From the NCBI GenBank assembly GCA_031769625.1, contig JAUIMM010000115.1:19546501-19610500 (forward strand): a stretch of 64,000 bases of DNA, in the 5' to 3' direction. Below, one piece after another: positions 1 through 11,000 of the stretch. This DNA comes from Taudactylus pleione (lineage: Eukaryota > Chordata > Amphibia > Anura > Myobatrachidae). The number at the start of each line of letters is the position of its first letter. The stretch's first letter is position 1. The notes beneath the pieces are model-generated. The model made no database searches and was not told where the DNA came from. It saw only the letters and a list, made by a program, of their open reading frames with translations. Made by a program: the position numbers and the translations under genes.

Positions 1-681
1 ATAGCGAACAAGATAGCATTGTGCATGCGCAGTTATAGTATCGGTCAGCAGCGTCACTAGGGTGGTGGTGGCCTCTGCTTTGTTATTTTGGTGTCACCCC
101 CTTGGATGGTGTCACCGAGTGGCGAGTACCAGTGATGGATGACACGCACCTGTGTGTCATCCATTACACACTCCCCTGTGTCAGGAGAGGCTAGGTGCTG
201 TACAAGGCAAGTCCCCAGCATGACATGAATGGGGGTGTGGCACACGGGCAGGCCCCCCGAAACTGCACAAAACAGAGGGCTTGGCCTCGTGGACATGAGG
301 CCACGTCCCATAATGAGGACGAGGGGTTCGTAGTGCTGCACCAGTAGAACACACTGCACTTCTAATGGAGGAAAGAGTAGAGAGAGAGAGGAGAGGTGCT
401 GAGAAAGTGTCAGGGAGTGAGAGAGAGTGGTGGGGGAACAGAAAGAACAAATAAGTAAATAAAGCAGTGAATTATACCTACTATTATTACATATTAAATC
501 CATGGTCAGATTTAATAAGGCTACCTATGTTTCATCTGAATTGTTATCCTTTATTTTTAAAGCCCCTCCATATTGCACAGTACATAGAGCTGATCATAAT
601 ACATATTAAGTTCAATGACATTAACAGAAGTTAAGGATGGTATGCCCAATAAACTTATCTTCTATTACGCGATGGTTAGCA
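1..681. other. Non-genic sequence, no feature recognised
   Basis: No coding region is supported. Short open frames on the minus strand have no recognisable domain and low-complexity composition. Positions about 363-430 are GA-rich (GAGAG runs). I see no transposon ends here. Confidence 0.5.
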
Positions 682-689
682 TTTGATAG

Positions 690-1043
690 GGGATGCGGTC
701 AATATCCTGACCGCGGAGATTCCGGTGGTCAGAATGATGGCACCGGAATCCCAACACCTGAAAGAATCCCAGAACCAGCATCCTGACACCTGTCAGAATC
801 CTGGAGCCAGTATCCCGACACCTGACAGAATCCCGGAGCCAGCATCCTGACAGCCGGAATTCTGAAGGTAAGTAACGGGCTTAGGGGGTGGGTTAGGAGT
901 TAGGCACTAGGGGGAGGGTTATGGTTAGGCATGGGGGAGGGTGGGTTAGGGTAGGGAGAGGGGGGGGGACTGACAGGTGTTGGTATCCTAACCCTGTCAG
1001 GATACCAGCATTGGGATTCTGACCGGCATCCCATACCCATCCC
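690..1043. mobile_element. hAT-like MITE with TTAGG-rich interior, copy 1
   Basis: The element is flanked by an exact 8-bp direct repeat, tttgatag, at 682-689 and 1044-1051, the target-duplication length of hAT transposons. The left end begins gggatgcggtc and the right end reads gaccggcatcccatacccatccc backwards from it, so the ends are an imperfect inverted repeat. The interior (about 875-965) is G-rich with many ggttagg units resembling degenerate vertebrate telomere repeats. There is no coding capacity, so it would be non-autonomous. Related copies are at 1278-1601 and, reversed and truncated, at 20226-20551. Confidence 0.75.
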
Positions 1044-1277
1044 TTTGATAGATAGTGTAGGATAAAAACTGTAGATGTTTGAGATAGTGTGGCAACTGCA
1101 AGGGAGAAATTCATTCAGTCACAAATACCACAGCTGTTGGCAGCTGACATTTTTGCATGGCTACAGGTACATTGGTGTGGTTAAAGTGAGAAGATACTGT
1201 GAAAAAGGAACCATAAACTAATTCATAATATATTCCTGCTGGTCAGAATTAAGGAACTCTCAAGGTATGTCTCACGA

Positions 1278-1601
1278 TGGGATGCGGTCATAAAACCGAC
1301 AGTCGAGATACTGGAGCTTAGAATGCCGGCGGTGGCATCCCAACGGTAAGTACTGAGGTTAGGGATTAGGCACTAGGGGAAGGGTTAGGATTAGACACTA
1401 AGGAGGGGGGATGAGATTAGGGTGCTGGGGTGAGGTTAGGTTTAGGCACTGGGGGGAAGCAACAGGAATGGATGGTTAAGATAGGTAAAGGTGGAGGGTT
1501 AGGATATTGCCCATCAAGTGTTGGTATCCTAACCCTGTTGGTATGCCATCATCAGGATCCTAACCACCGGAATCCCAAGCATCGGGATCCCATACCCAAC
1601 C
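1278..1601. mobile_element. hAT-like MITE with TTAGG-rich interior, copy 2
   Basis: Same family and orientation as the element at 690-1043: starts tgggatgcggtc, has a ggttagg-rich middle and ends catcgggatcccatacccaa. The flanks tctcacga (1270-1277) and tctcacca (1602-1609) are an 8-bp target duplication with one mismatch. It lies only 235 bp from copy 1, but each copy has its own flanking duplication, so these look like two insertions, not a tandem duplication. Confidence 0.65.
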
Positions 1602-1683
1602 TCTCACCAATTATGATGACTATTTTCTACAAGATCAATCTTTCATATCTACCAATTCTCCCACAGGGCATCTCAACTTACCT

Positions 1684-2147
1684 CAGGGCCTTATTCAGAG
1701 TTGCATGCTATTGCTGCCTCAACTGCAATTATGCAGCAGAGGATTTGCAAAATTAAGCTAATGGAACAGCTTGTACCAAAATGCCCACAGGAGCCATCAC
1801 AGTTGTCGCTAACTGTGTATACATACGAATCATTGGACGCAGATTAGGCAAACATTGACTTCCTCAATGAGTCTATTGCCACTCAGAATGGCCGCTGCAA
1901 CTTAGATTTCATGTTACCTGTGTACTTGATTGCAGACACAACCGGAAACAAGCCATGAAAATGGCCAGAACACGCCTCTGTTTTACCTGCCCGCTTCCTT
2001 CAAACACTTGTGAATGAATCCTCACTGCAACCGTAATCGCAATTCAATTGCTGTGGGTGTGCATTGTGGCGGTAATGCATGGTAAGACCACCAATAATCG
2101 CTCAGTTGTACGAACATCGGAATAGCGTACAACTCTGAATCAGGTAC
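1684..2147. mobile_element. Probable PIF/Harbinger-like MITE
   Basis: The left end ggccttattcagagttg and the right end caactctgaatcaggtacc form an inverted repeat of the 'GGCCTGATTCAGA' type seen several times in this window. The target duplication is not clear, so the boundaries are approximate. No coding capacity. Confidence 0.4.
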
Positions 2148-2266
2148 CTAGATAAAATCTATTAAGGAATTTAACAGATCTTCCACTTTTAGTATTACTT
2201 GTTCTGTGAGGTCTCTGAGCTCTGTGATTTTAGCCATAATCTCTCACACAGATGAAAGGACCTATA

Positions 2267-2757
2267 GGCCTGGTTCAGAGTTGAATGCTATTCCGACGTT
2301 CACGCATTTGAGTGATTATCATGGTCTGCACATGCGTCACAGTTGCATTGTGCACACACTGTGAATGACTTGAGATCGCTGTGAGGATTCGCTCATAATT
2401 GACAGGAAGAGACCGTTTGTGGGTGATCATGGAGAGTTCCTGCAAAAACGCGGGCATCTCAGGGCCACTTCCTGGGCATGTACTAACCAGCGTCTGCAAT
2501 CGCGCACGCAGAGAACAAAGCTCCAGCGTCTTAGTTACCATGCCCATTCTGAGTGACCAAAGACTCACTCGAGGAGTCAGTGTTTTTGGATCTGCGTCCA
2601 GTGCCGCGTCTGTGTACGCAGTTGTGGGCAACTATGAGGGCTTCGGTTGGTGTCTCAATACAAAATCTGACGCATGATGCATTAGCATATTTTAGCAGTT
2701 GCTAAGTGGCACAATTTGCATATGCGTTTGCATTAGCGTTCAAATCTGAATCAGGTC
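2267..2757. mobile_element. PIF/Harbinger-like MITE
   Basis: The left terminus ggcctggttcagagttgaa and right terminus ttcaaatctgaatcaggtc are inverted repeats. The right flank is tta, the left flank ata: an imperfect version of the 3-bp TWA duplication typical of PIF/Harbinger elements. Short open frames inside are on opposite strands of palindromic sequence and are not genes. Confidence 0.5.
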
Positions 2758-2760
2758 TTA

Positions 2761-4055
2761 TGTCCACTTTGAGAGTTGATAGCATGTCCTGCATTGTGTG
2801 ACCAGTAAGAGAGCCATTAAATTCAAAGTGTTTTCACATGCAAGAAATCAGGAGAGGTTTCACAGCTGAAGGCCTGAGACACCTGATTCTAGCTTGTCTT
2901 ATTTGTGTTTTTGGGGGCCCAACTAAGTATTAAAGGACATCTCTAATTTTTAGCATGGGTGAGTGTGGGTATCTTGGAGCTGAGCTGACCAGAAGCCGAG
3001 CTTCACCAGTCTCACATTACATTACTTTTATTATATCTTATTTTTTATGTTTTTTTTACTGACTTTCAAGAGAGTGGGCATACATTACTTTTATCTTATT
3101 TTTTATGTTTTTTTACTGACTTTCAAGAGAGTGGGCAAACTACTTTTATTTTATATTATTTTTTATGTTTTTTACTGACTTTCAAGAGAGTGGGCAGACA
3201 TTACTTTTGAGACTTGGGCAAGCTGCCAACTCTCTACGTCATAAATAGAGAATACTTATGTGTCAGTGTTGTTTGTTAAAACTTTTGAAAAGGGGAAAGT
3301 AGCTATAAACAGCAGTGGTATTTAGAAATGTTTAAAAATTTAAAATATTATTTCTCCGCATACTTGAACCAGTATTTCTTCATGGTAAATCAGGTTTAAT
3401 TTTGTCACTAAAAAGTCAACATTCTACTAAACAGCTATTTATAAAGACTTTCACGTAAATAAGGTGATTGAAGTGACTTGTCAAATGACATTTTAAATAA
3501 ATCCATCATGATCACGTCTATTCACTATGTGAATCTATGGGAAATGACACACAAATGTTATGTCTATTCACGTACTTATGTCATCAAATAAAAAAAATAC
3601 AGTGACTGAACTTTGCTTAACACATTACTAGGATTTTTATTGTAATTTGGCCAAGCTTGCATGCCCCCTCCATCTCTAATCACATACCTCTCAGCACAAG
3701 GGGTCATAAGGGCAAAATGTATCTCAGTCAGCTTGGCTAATGATGATTTAGAATATTTTGTGCAGAGGTTAAAAAAGTGCCCCTGAGTCTCCAGGTCAAG
3801 TGTGCCTCTGCAGGTACAGAACCCTTTAAAAGTGTCTGGTGAGAAAGAATGGTGAACAAAACATGTTTAATGAAAAATACAAGACTGACACAGACAAATT
3901 ATTTATATACTGTAAAAATTTCCTTGGTGCCCTAAGCTCGGGGTGTGTGGCCTGATGGTGGTTATGGTCATGGGCTGGGAAAAATGTTTATAATCAAAAT
4001 AAAATACTAATTGCGGGGTCACGCCCGGCATTCTGGGAGACCGTGGGAGGAAAAA
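2761..4055. other. AT-rich non-genic stretch
   Basis: Apart from the three-unit tandem repeat at 3015-3205 I see nothing recognisable. The composition is AT-rich with stops in all frames. Confidence 0.5.
3015..3205 (+). repeat. Tandem repeat, three units of about 60 bp
   Basis: Three consecutive copies share the core tttttactgactttcaagag followed by agtgggca, and each is preceded by a cattacttttat...ttttttatg block. Units differ mainly in the length of T runs. Confidence 0.8.
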
Positions 4056-4134
4056 ACTGCACACAACGGAGCAGCCGCAGTTTATTACTGTCTTAGTAAT
4101 AAACTGCGGTGGCACCATGATGTGCAGTTGTTTC
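4056..4134. repeat. Nested inverted repeat (hairpin)
   Basis: A perfect 15-bp stem, ccgcagtttattact at 4075-4089 against 4095-4109, encloses a 5-base loop. An outer pair, aactgcaca near 4056 against tgtgcagtt near 4126, extends it. This is the structure of a foldback MITE. No flanking duplication was identified. Confidence 0.65.
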
Positions 4135-4312
4135 CTGCACATCAGACAGCGGTGGACAAGAGCGGGTGCCATGGCAGAAGAGCAGACGGGTGCCGTCAGA
4201 TTAGATGGTGCCGGCAAAGTGACTGCTGCCGTGCCCACAGGCTGCAGCTCCCTGGGCAGTAGCTATGCTTGCCCGCCCCTAAAACCGCCAGTGTAAATAC
4301 TGTATAATGGAT

Positions 4313-4315
<3 letters not shown>

Positions 4316-4349
<34 letters not shown>

Positions 4350-4368
4350 ACACACACACACACAATTT
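4316..4368. repeat. CA/TA microsatellite
   Basis: Alternating (ca), (ta) and (ca) dinucleotide runs. Confidence 0.9.
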
Positions 4369-4369
4369 C

Positions 4370-5300
4370 AAAATAGTATACAATATATAAAACAAAATTT
4401 TTTCATTTAATCACAAACAAATTGAATGGATAATGCAAAAAAAAAGTAGAAAAAAAGGGATTTAGGGGTAACTTAACGCCTTTGTATTTGTTCAATTTTA
4501 TTTTTAAATGATAAAAAGCTGTAATTGCTCATTTTAAACATGCTTTAAATACATTTGGGGTGCCTAACCTAACGAAAATGTTGAGTTTGGAGTAATTTGA
4601 GGCCATTTTTTTAAACACCTGCACTGTGTCTCGACAATTTTACCTTAAAATAAAGACTTTCCCTACCTTTTCACACCCTCAGGGTGAATTTCCTCTGGAA
4701 CAGCAATGAGTGTTTGAAATTGGATTGCAACTGCAAATAGCTTTGCAAGATTGCTGTGAAAACAGATTGCACAAGCCAAATCGCACCTAATTGGTTTGTA
4801 GAGTGGTTTGTTTTGTAATAATTTTTAATGCATTTTATGAAAACATATAAAAAACTTTTTCACACTTTGGAGATTATACAATTCTGTATATGAGAAACTG
4901 TTTGGAAAGAAGTTCAGGAGGAAATCTTTTTAATGGAATTTATTGACTCTTGATCTATCATAACAAGATTGCACTAGTCTTTTAATTTTTTATCTTTACA
5001 TGTATATGGTGTGAAATATATTTTACTTAATTTTTTATAGATTGAAATGAAAAAGAAGGATACTGTACTTTCTGCCTTTAGAAAGATAAGCAACATCCTT
5101 CCTTCTGTTATGAATTATTTTGTAAAAACAGTGGTTTGGTTAGGCGCCCAGGCAGGATAACCTTGTTTCTTTATATTAAGTTTGAGAATACATTCTCTTG
5201 GATATTGCACCAGGGGAGCCTTTAGCGCAATTCTGACATACACTTTTCTTTTAATTATTAGGTAAGCACATTGGCTTCACACTTTGTTCTGTTTGTACTG
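4370..5300. other. AT-rich non-genic stretch
   Basis: No ORF, repeat boundary or RNA gene recognised. Poly-A and poly-T runs are frequent. Confidence 0.5.
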
Positions 5301-5301
5301 C

Positions 5302-5368
5302 AACCCTTTTAGTTCTGAGGAAAAGGGGCTGGAGTACCCCTGAAACTATTACTTTTTATAGGGTTAAG
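5302..5368 (+). ncRNA. Hammerhead-like ribozyme motif 1
   Basis: Core CTGAGGA (5315-5321) is followed by a hairpin (aGGGG...CCCCt, stem II position) and then GAAAC (5342-5346), the conserved order of a hammerhead ribozyme (CUGANGA, stem II, GAAA). Flanking aaccc (5302-5306) and gggtt (about 5360-5364) could pair as a long imperfect stem I. Stem III is not demonstrable, as in minimal hammerheads that work as dimers. Four similar motifs occur elsewhere in the window, two with Penelope-type context. Chance occurrence is not excluded. Confidence 0.35.
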
Positions 5369-5459
5369 TATTTGAATTTATATTAATGCTGCTTGGAAGT
5401 ACCATATTTATATAAACACTATAAAGAATCTTTTGTATACTTTAAAAACACTATGGGGT

Positions 5460-6230
5460 AAATTTACTAAGATTTGTGTCCTGCCCGTGTCTGTCCTTTT
5501 TTAAACACGGGTAGAAACCAAGCTCTCGTGTTCATCAGGATCATGTTTCCCGATGGTGTATGTGATCGTTCCTACCTGTGTTTAATCCACGAGTTTCCTG
5601 CCCATGTTTCCTTCCAGAACTAGCAGCCTGCACATATCAGAAAAATACGTGCAGGCTGCTTGCGTGTGTGCTATTTATTAAGGGGTTAAAAAAATGTTTT
5701 TTTTTAAATGACGTGGGGTTCCCCCCAAAAGCATAACCAGCCCCGGGTTCCGGACCCAGTCCTGGTTCTAAATATAACCAGCACTGAGCTCCCAGAGCCA
5801 GTCCTTGCTTTAAAAATAAGGTAAACAAATGGCGTGGGGTTCCTCCTATTTTTAAATCCAGCTCCGGACTCTAGCCGGGGTGTAATGCCTCTGCCAGGGG
5901 ACCCTTTCACTGGGTCTCCCTGGCCAAAGCATTAAAACTCCAAGCTAGTCAGCACAAGCCGGAGATCTCAGGGGAGATGGAGACCCCCAATAAAGGGGTC
6001 CCCCTCTCCTGAGCACCCCAGGCGTATGCTCTTCCCTACACCCTGGTGGGTGCAGGAGTAATAGTGTGAAAAATAGAATTATATTATTGTTTTTTACAGT
6101 GGAACTACAGGTGCCTGCTCTTTGCCGCAGTACACACACACACACACACCGTAGAAATTAAAAGTTTATTACATACCTAACACACTCACACATACTTACC
6201 TTCTACCACATGTTCTGTTCCCTTCTCCAG
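5460..6230. repeat. Dispersed repeat family A, copy 1
   Basis: Contains blocks also present at about 25040-25440 and 57690-59300: 'gtggggttcccccc', 'ataaccagc...' and, near the right end, 'ttttacagtggaactacaggtgcc' followed by 'taacacactcacacatacttacctt'. The latter two blocks are nearly identical to positions about 25218-25240 and 25376-25401. A (ca) run lies at 6131-6149. No coding potential is convincing and the class of element is not identified. Confidence 0.6.
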
Positions 6231-6648
6231 TTGAAATCCCACAGGTTACCTGTAAACAAACCCCCAATAGTCACCTATCTCCTGACGTAGCTTCTGTAAA
6301 TAACCAGTAAATAGCAGAAATGTTAAAATGTGTCTGGTAATTTTCAACTGTATTTTTCATCTAGAAATATATTTTTAACCATTTTCCACTTTAAAACACA
6401 GGGCAAAAGTAAATCTTTTAGAAGGGACATTCCACCTGTCATTTTAACCGAATAATGATACATTCCATTCAGCACATACACATGTAAAAATTCCTACATA
6501 CATTACCACAGATTAACAAAACTATTTCTTCAATTTCAAAGCAGGTTGGACTTCAGGTAAATTGAGTATCTAAAATTAATTTGAGAGTTTAACCAAATGT
6601 TACATGGTCTGGCACTACAGTTTAAGACTTTTGCCCACTAATCTGCTA

Positions 6649-7089
6649 CAGGTTGAGTCTCCCATATCCAAAATGCTTGGGACCAGGGGTATTTTGGATA
6701 ACGGAATATTCCATATTTTGGAATATTTGCATATCATAATTAAATATCTTGGGAATGGGACCCCAATATACATACAGAATGCATTTATGTGTTATATACA
6801 CCTTATACACAAAGCCTGCAGGTCATTTTATACAATATTTTCAATAATTTTGTGGCTCAAGCAAAGTTTGTGTACAAAAATTAAATTCATTTATGTTTCA
6901 TATACACCTTATACACACAGCCTGAAGGTCATTTTATACAATATCTTTAATAATGTGTGCCTTAGACAAAGTTTGTGTACATTGAACCATCAAAAAGCAA
7001 AGTTTACATTATCTCAGTCATGCCAAAATTATTCCGTATTTCGGAATATTCCGTATTTCGGAATATTTGGATATGGGAGACTCAACCTG
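6649..7089. mobile_element. Pogo/Tigger-type MITE with perfect terminal inverted repeats
   Basis: The ends caggttgagtctcccatatc... and ...gatatgggagactcaacctg are identical inverted repeats over about 24 bp, and the element is flanked by TA on both sides (6647-6648 and 7090-7091), the duplication produced by Tc1/mariner-superfamily transposases including pogo/Tigger. The interior contains 'aaaatgcttgggaccag', 'catatacaccttatacaca' (twice) and 'acattgaaccatca', which from memory resemble a Tigger-derived MITE known in mammals. At 441 bp it is non-autonomous. Open frames across it are by-products of the palindromic ends. Confidence 0.8.
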
Positions 7090-7091
7090 TA

Positions 7092-7841
7092 TTACCATGC
7101 TTTCACAATCCAGTGACCATGAATGTAGGATTCTATACCACAAACACTCTGGGACATGCTTACCTACTCTCTCAGATGGGTAGTCCCACGGACACCTGTA
7201 AGAGTGGGTGGATCTCCCACAGAGATAATACTGGGAATTGTGGGTCATTATGGATGGGGTGAGATTTGCATCTTTTTATTCCTGCCCCCTCCCCACAGAC
7301 CCGTGGTAAATTGTTTAATGCGGTATTTAAATGGTAATTTGCTATGCATTTGCACAGACTCTAGCCTAACTCATTTAGTATTGCTATTGGTTTATCTACT
7401 TTGATACAGCTCGCTATAACCAAGAAAAATAAACATGGCACTATACTGCTGAATTACAACACAGTTCTGCAATATAATTGCATTACTACAACCTTTTTAT
7501 GCATGGTAAAATGCATGGGAAATGTCATAACCATGGCAGAGTGAGGAGAATATTCCTCAGAACAGTTTTTTGAAAATATTGGTAATTTCTAATTACAAGT
7601 TCACCCCTTCAGCTCAGTATACCCCTTTCAGTACATATAGGGGTTAGACCTACAGCATACAGTAGCAGGGGTTGTGAGTGGCATGAGGCCCAACAGTTGA
7701 GGGGTACAGCTCCCACAACTTCATGTCAAAGCAACAATTAAAAAAAAATGTTTTATGTGAAGTTGGCTCCAATGTCCAATGTGGTTTGTGCAGGAGAAGC
7801 AATGAAAGTGCTGAATGCCCTTAGCACACTCACTCAGAATT
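7092..7841. other. Non-genic sequence at the L1 insertion site
   Basis: No gene or repeat boundary recognised. The sequence continues on the far side of the L1 at 14359, so before the insertion 7841 and 14359 were neighbours apart from one 16-bp target copy. Confidence 0.5.
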
Positions 7842-7857
7842 CAGGATGCTTGCTTTT
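7842..7857. repeat. Target-site duplication of the L1, 3'-side copy
   Basis: caggatgcttgctttt, identical over 16 bp to 14343-14358. Read in element orientation the intact site is tt/aaaagcaagcatcctg, matching the L1 endonuclease preference TT/AAAA. Confidence 0.95.
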
Positions 7858-7874
7858 TTTTTTTTTTTTTTTTT

Positions 7875-8072
7875 CATCATTAAATTTTTATTGAATATAG
7901 TACAAAATTTTTATGGGGTACAGAAAGAGAAAAAAAGAAAAAAATAAAAGGGGGGGAACATACATAAAATAAAAGGATGTGGCAGTACACTTGAAGACAT
8001 CAAACAAACAAAAAAAAAAAAAAAAGGAACCAATAAAGGAACCATAGCTGCCTGAACATGTACTTAGATGTG
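7875..8072 (-). other. L1 3'UTR
   Basis: Non-coding sequence between the ORF2 stop and the poly(A) tail, with A-rich runs and a G run on the plus strand near 7950. Contains the polyadenylation signal. Confidence 0.85.
7887..7892 (-). terminator. L1 polyadenylation signal AATAAA
   Basis: tttatt on the plus strand, i.e. AATAAA in the sense of the element, about 12 bases before the poly(A) tract. This is the expected position for the signal ending the L1 transcript. Confidence 0.8.
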
Positions 8073-11000
8073 CTAGTCCCGCTCTGGAGTCTCATTTAGA
8101 TTAAAAGGAGAGGCACCCTGAGGAACCGGAGAGGGTAGGGATAGGGGTGGCGGTCCTCCATTTGTGACATACAGATACCAAGGATACCATTTTACAGTAG
8201 GGGATGAAATAGTCACAGAGTGAGGAGCCTCCCTCGTCTCCATTTCAAAATGGGATTGTGTTTTAGTTATGACTTTGGCAAATGGGGGAGGGGAAGGGGA
8301 TTTCCAACTCTGAGCGATAGTAGCTTTAGCAGAAATCAGAATATGGCCAAGAACATATCGGTCAGATTTGGGTACAGAGATTGGGTACCAGTGGAGAAGG
8401 GCGAGGGAAGGATCTGGGATTAAGGTGAGACCCAGGACATCTTTAATAAGATTGAACACTTCCTCCCAAAAGGGGCGTATTACAGGGCAATCCCAGAAGA
8501 CATGAAAAATAGATCCTTCAGAATGACAGAGACGCCAACAGAACTTTGAGACTGTAGGCCAAATTTTATGCAATCTAGAGGGTGTCAAATATAATCTATT
8601 TAAAAGTTTTACATACATCTCAATATGGTTAGTGCATTTAGATATAGAGAAGGTAGAGAAATAGATAGTCTCCCATTGGGAGAAGGTAAAGGTACGTTGA
8701 AGATCTGCCTCCCACCGGAGCTGAGCAGGGGACTTAACCGTCGGGGCTATGGGGGAGAGTACGGAATACCAAAAAGATATTGCACCCCTAGAGGAGGGGT
8801 TATTAAATTTACTCAGAATTAGATGTGGTGGAGTCTGGAATACGGTAGGGCCGGTGTTCATCAGAGCATACCAATGTGTGAGTTGGAGATAGTAAAACCA
8901 GGCTGATGATCCCAATGGGTACTTAATGCACAAATCTGTGTATGATATTAAAGAGGACGGGGAAAGAAAGTCTGCGAAAGACACCATGCCCAAGGACATC
9001 CAGTAGGACAAATTGAGATTAGGCAAGATCCTGCTCAGCGCCCGAAGGGAAACATTTCTGGTAGGTAAGGCAAAATCGAAATGGGCCAAGAGACTGTTAT
9101 CCCAAACTTTTAAAGTGTCCAATATTGTTTTAGGGAATAAAGGGGGTTGTGGTCGCAATCTATATGGTATCCATAAAAGGTCAGGGAGGGGAAAGTGCCG
9201 CAGGAGTGCATGCTCCAGATCAACCCAGGGTTTGACTGCAGGAGGGAGAGACCAGTCACATATTTGAGAAAGAAGGGCCGCTTCATGATATCTAGTCAGG
9301 TCAGGGAGATTAAGGCCTCCCTGAGGTTTAGGACGAACCATGCGACTATAGGCCATTTTATGAGCTTTGCCTTTCCAGATATATGAAACCATCAAGCGGC
9401 GCATCTGTTGCAGTAGCCTCCCTGGGACATCATATGGAATAGCACGGAATAGGTACATCAGTTTTGGTAAGAGCATCATTTTGAACGCCGCTATACGGCC
9501 CAACCAGGAGATCTCGTGGCTCATCCAGGCAGTGGCTAGAGAGGACAATTGCAGCAAAAGGGGAGCATAATTTTCAGTAAAGACACCATCAATAGAGGAA
9601 GGTATATTAATTCCCAAATAGGATAGGGAAGACTTTTTCCAAATAAAAGGATAATGACTCTTTAATGATCGTAAATAAGAAGGTGAAATATTAATAGGTA
9701 AAGCTTCAGTTTTTGTAACATTCAATTTATAATAGGATGCTGCGTTGTAAGTATCTAAAATGCCTTGGAGCGATGGCAGCGAAATCTCCGGGTCGGTGAC
9801 AAACAACAAAACGTCATCTGCAAACAGACATAACTTATGGGAGGTATCATAAACAGAGAGCCCTGGGAACTCAGATGATTGTCGAATCTTTTGCGCAAGA
9901 GGTTCTATGGCCAACACGTATATTAGTGGAGAGAGTGGGCACCCCTGTCTTGTGCCGTTAGAGATTGAGAAGTGTGAGGAGAGAAATCCATTACTAAAGA
10001 CACGAGCAGAGGGATCAGAGTAAAGGGCATTAATGGATCGGAGAATATCGCCCCGAAATCCATACCGATGTAAAACCTGACGCATATAGTCCCAGTGAAG
10101 CCGATCAAACGCCTTCTCAGCGTCAAGGGATAAAAGAAGGCATTGTCCCTTATTGAACGATACCCATTCCACTAAATCCAAAACCCTTCGGGTGTTATCA
10201 GGAGCCTGGCGCCCATGGACAAACCCAACTTGATCAGGATGTATCAGACGGGGGAGCAGTGGGTTTAAACGATTGGCGATTAATTTAGCAAAAATTTTCA
10301 CATCCGTATTAAGGAGCGCGATGGGTCTATAATTTTTACACTCAGAGGGGTCTTTACCAGGCTTCGGGATGGTGACTATTTGAGCTTCTACCATTTCGGG
10401 TGGGAAGGATCCAATATCGGAAGCTTCCGTAAATAAATTTAGCAAAATTGGGGAGAGGGCTTCAGTAAATACAGAGTAAAAGGAGTTTGAAAAGCCATCA
10501 GGACCAGGGGCTTTGCCCCTGGGTAGTTTCTGAATGACTTCCTGAATTTCCTTCAAGGACCAAGGGGCGTTCAGAGACTCCAGGTCGTCCGCATCCAGGG
10601 AGGGAAAAGATAGGTTATCTAAGAAAGAGGATATAACAGTAGCTGAAGGTTGGGGGATTGAGGGATCCTCACGTAGATTATATAATTTTGCATAATAATC
10701 CGAAAATAAATTGGCAATGTCAAGAGGATTAAGGCATTTCGCTCCCGAGGGGGTTAATAAACATTTAATTCTATTGCGAGCTTGCTGGCCCCTCAGCTTC
10801 CGGGCTAGTAGGCGGGAGGCTTTATTACCGGCCGTATAGAACTTGTGTCGTAAACGTGAAAAAGCCGCCTGCATACGTGAGATAAAGAGCTTTTGGAGTT
10901 GCGTTCGCACTTCTTGGAGTTGTTTGCGCAATGCTCTAGTGGGATGATTTTGATTTTGGGACTCTAAGGACCGAAGGGACGTTTCCAGATTATTCTGTAA

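Noticed and set aside
735..1000. True interstitial telomere (TTAGGG)n
   Set aside because: Units are irregular (ggttaggcactagggg, ggttaggagttagg) and lie within a defined MITE, so this is telomere-like sequence and not a telomere relic.
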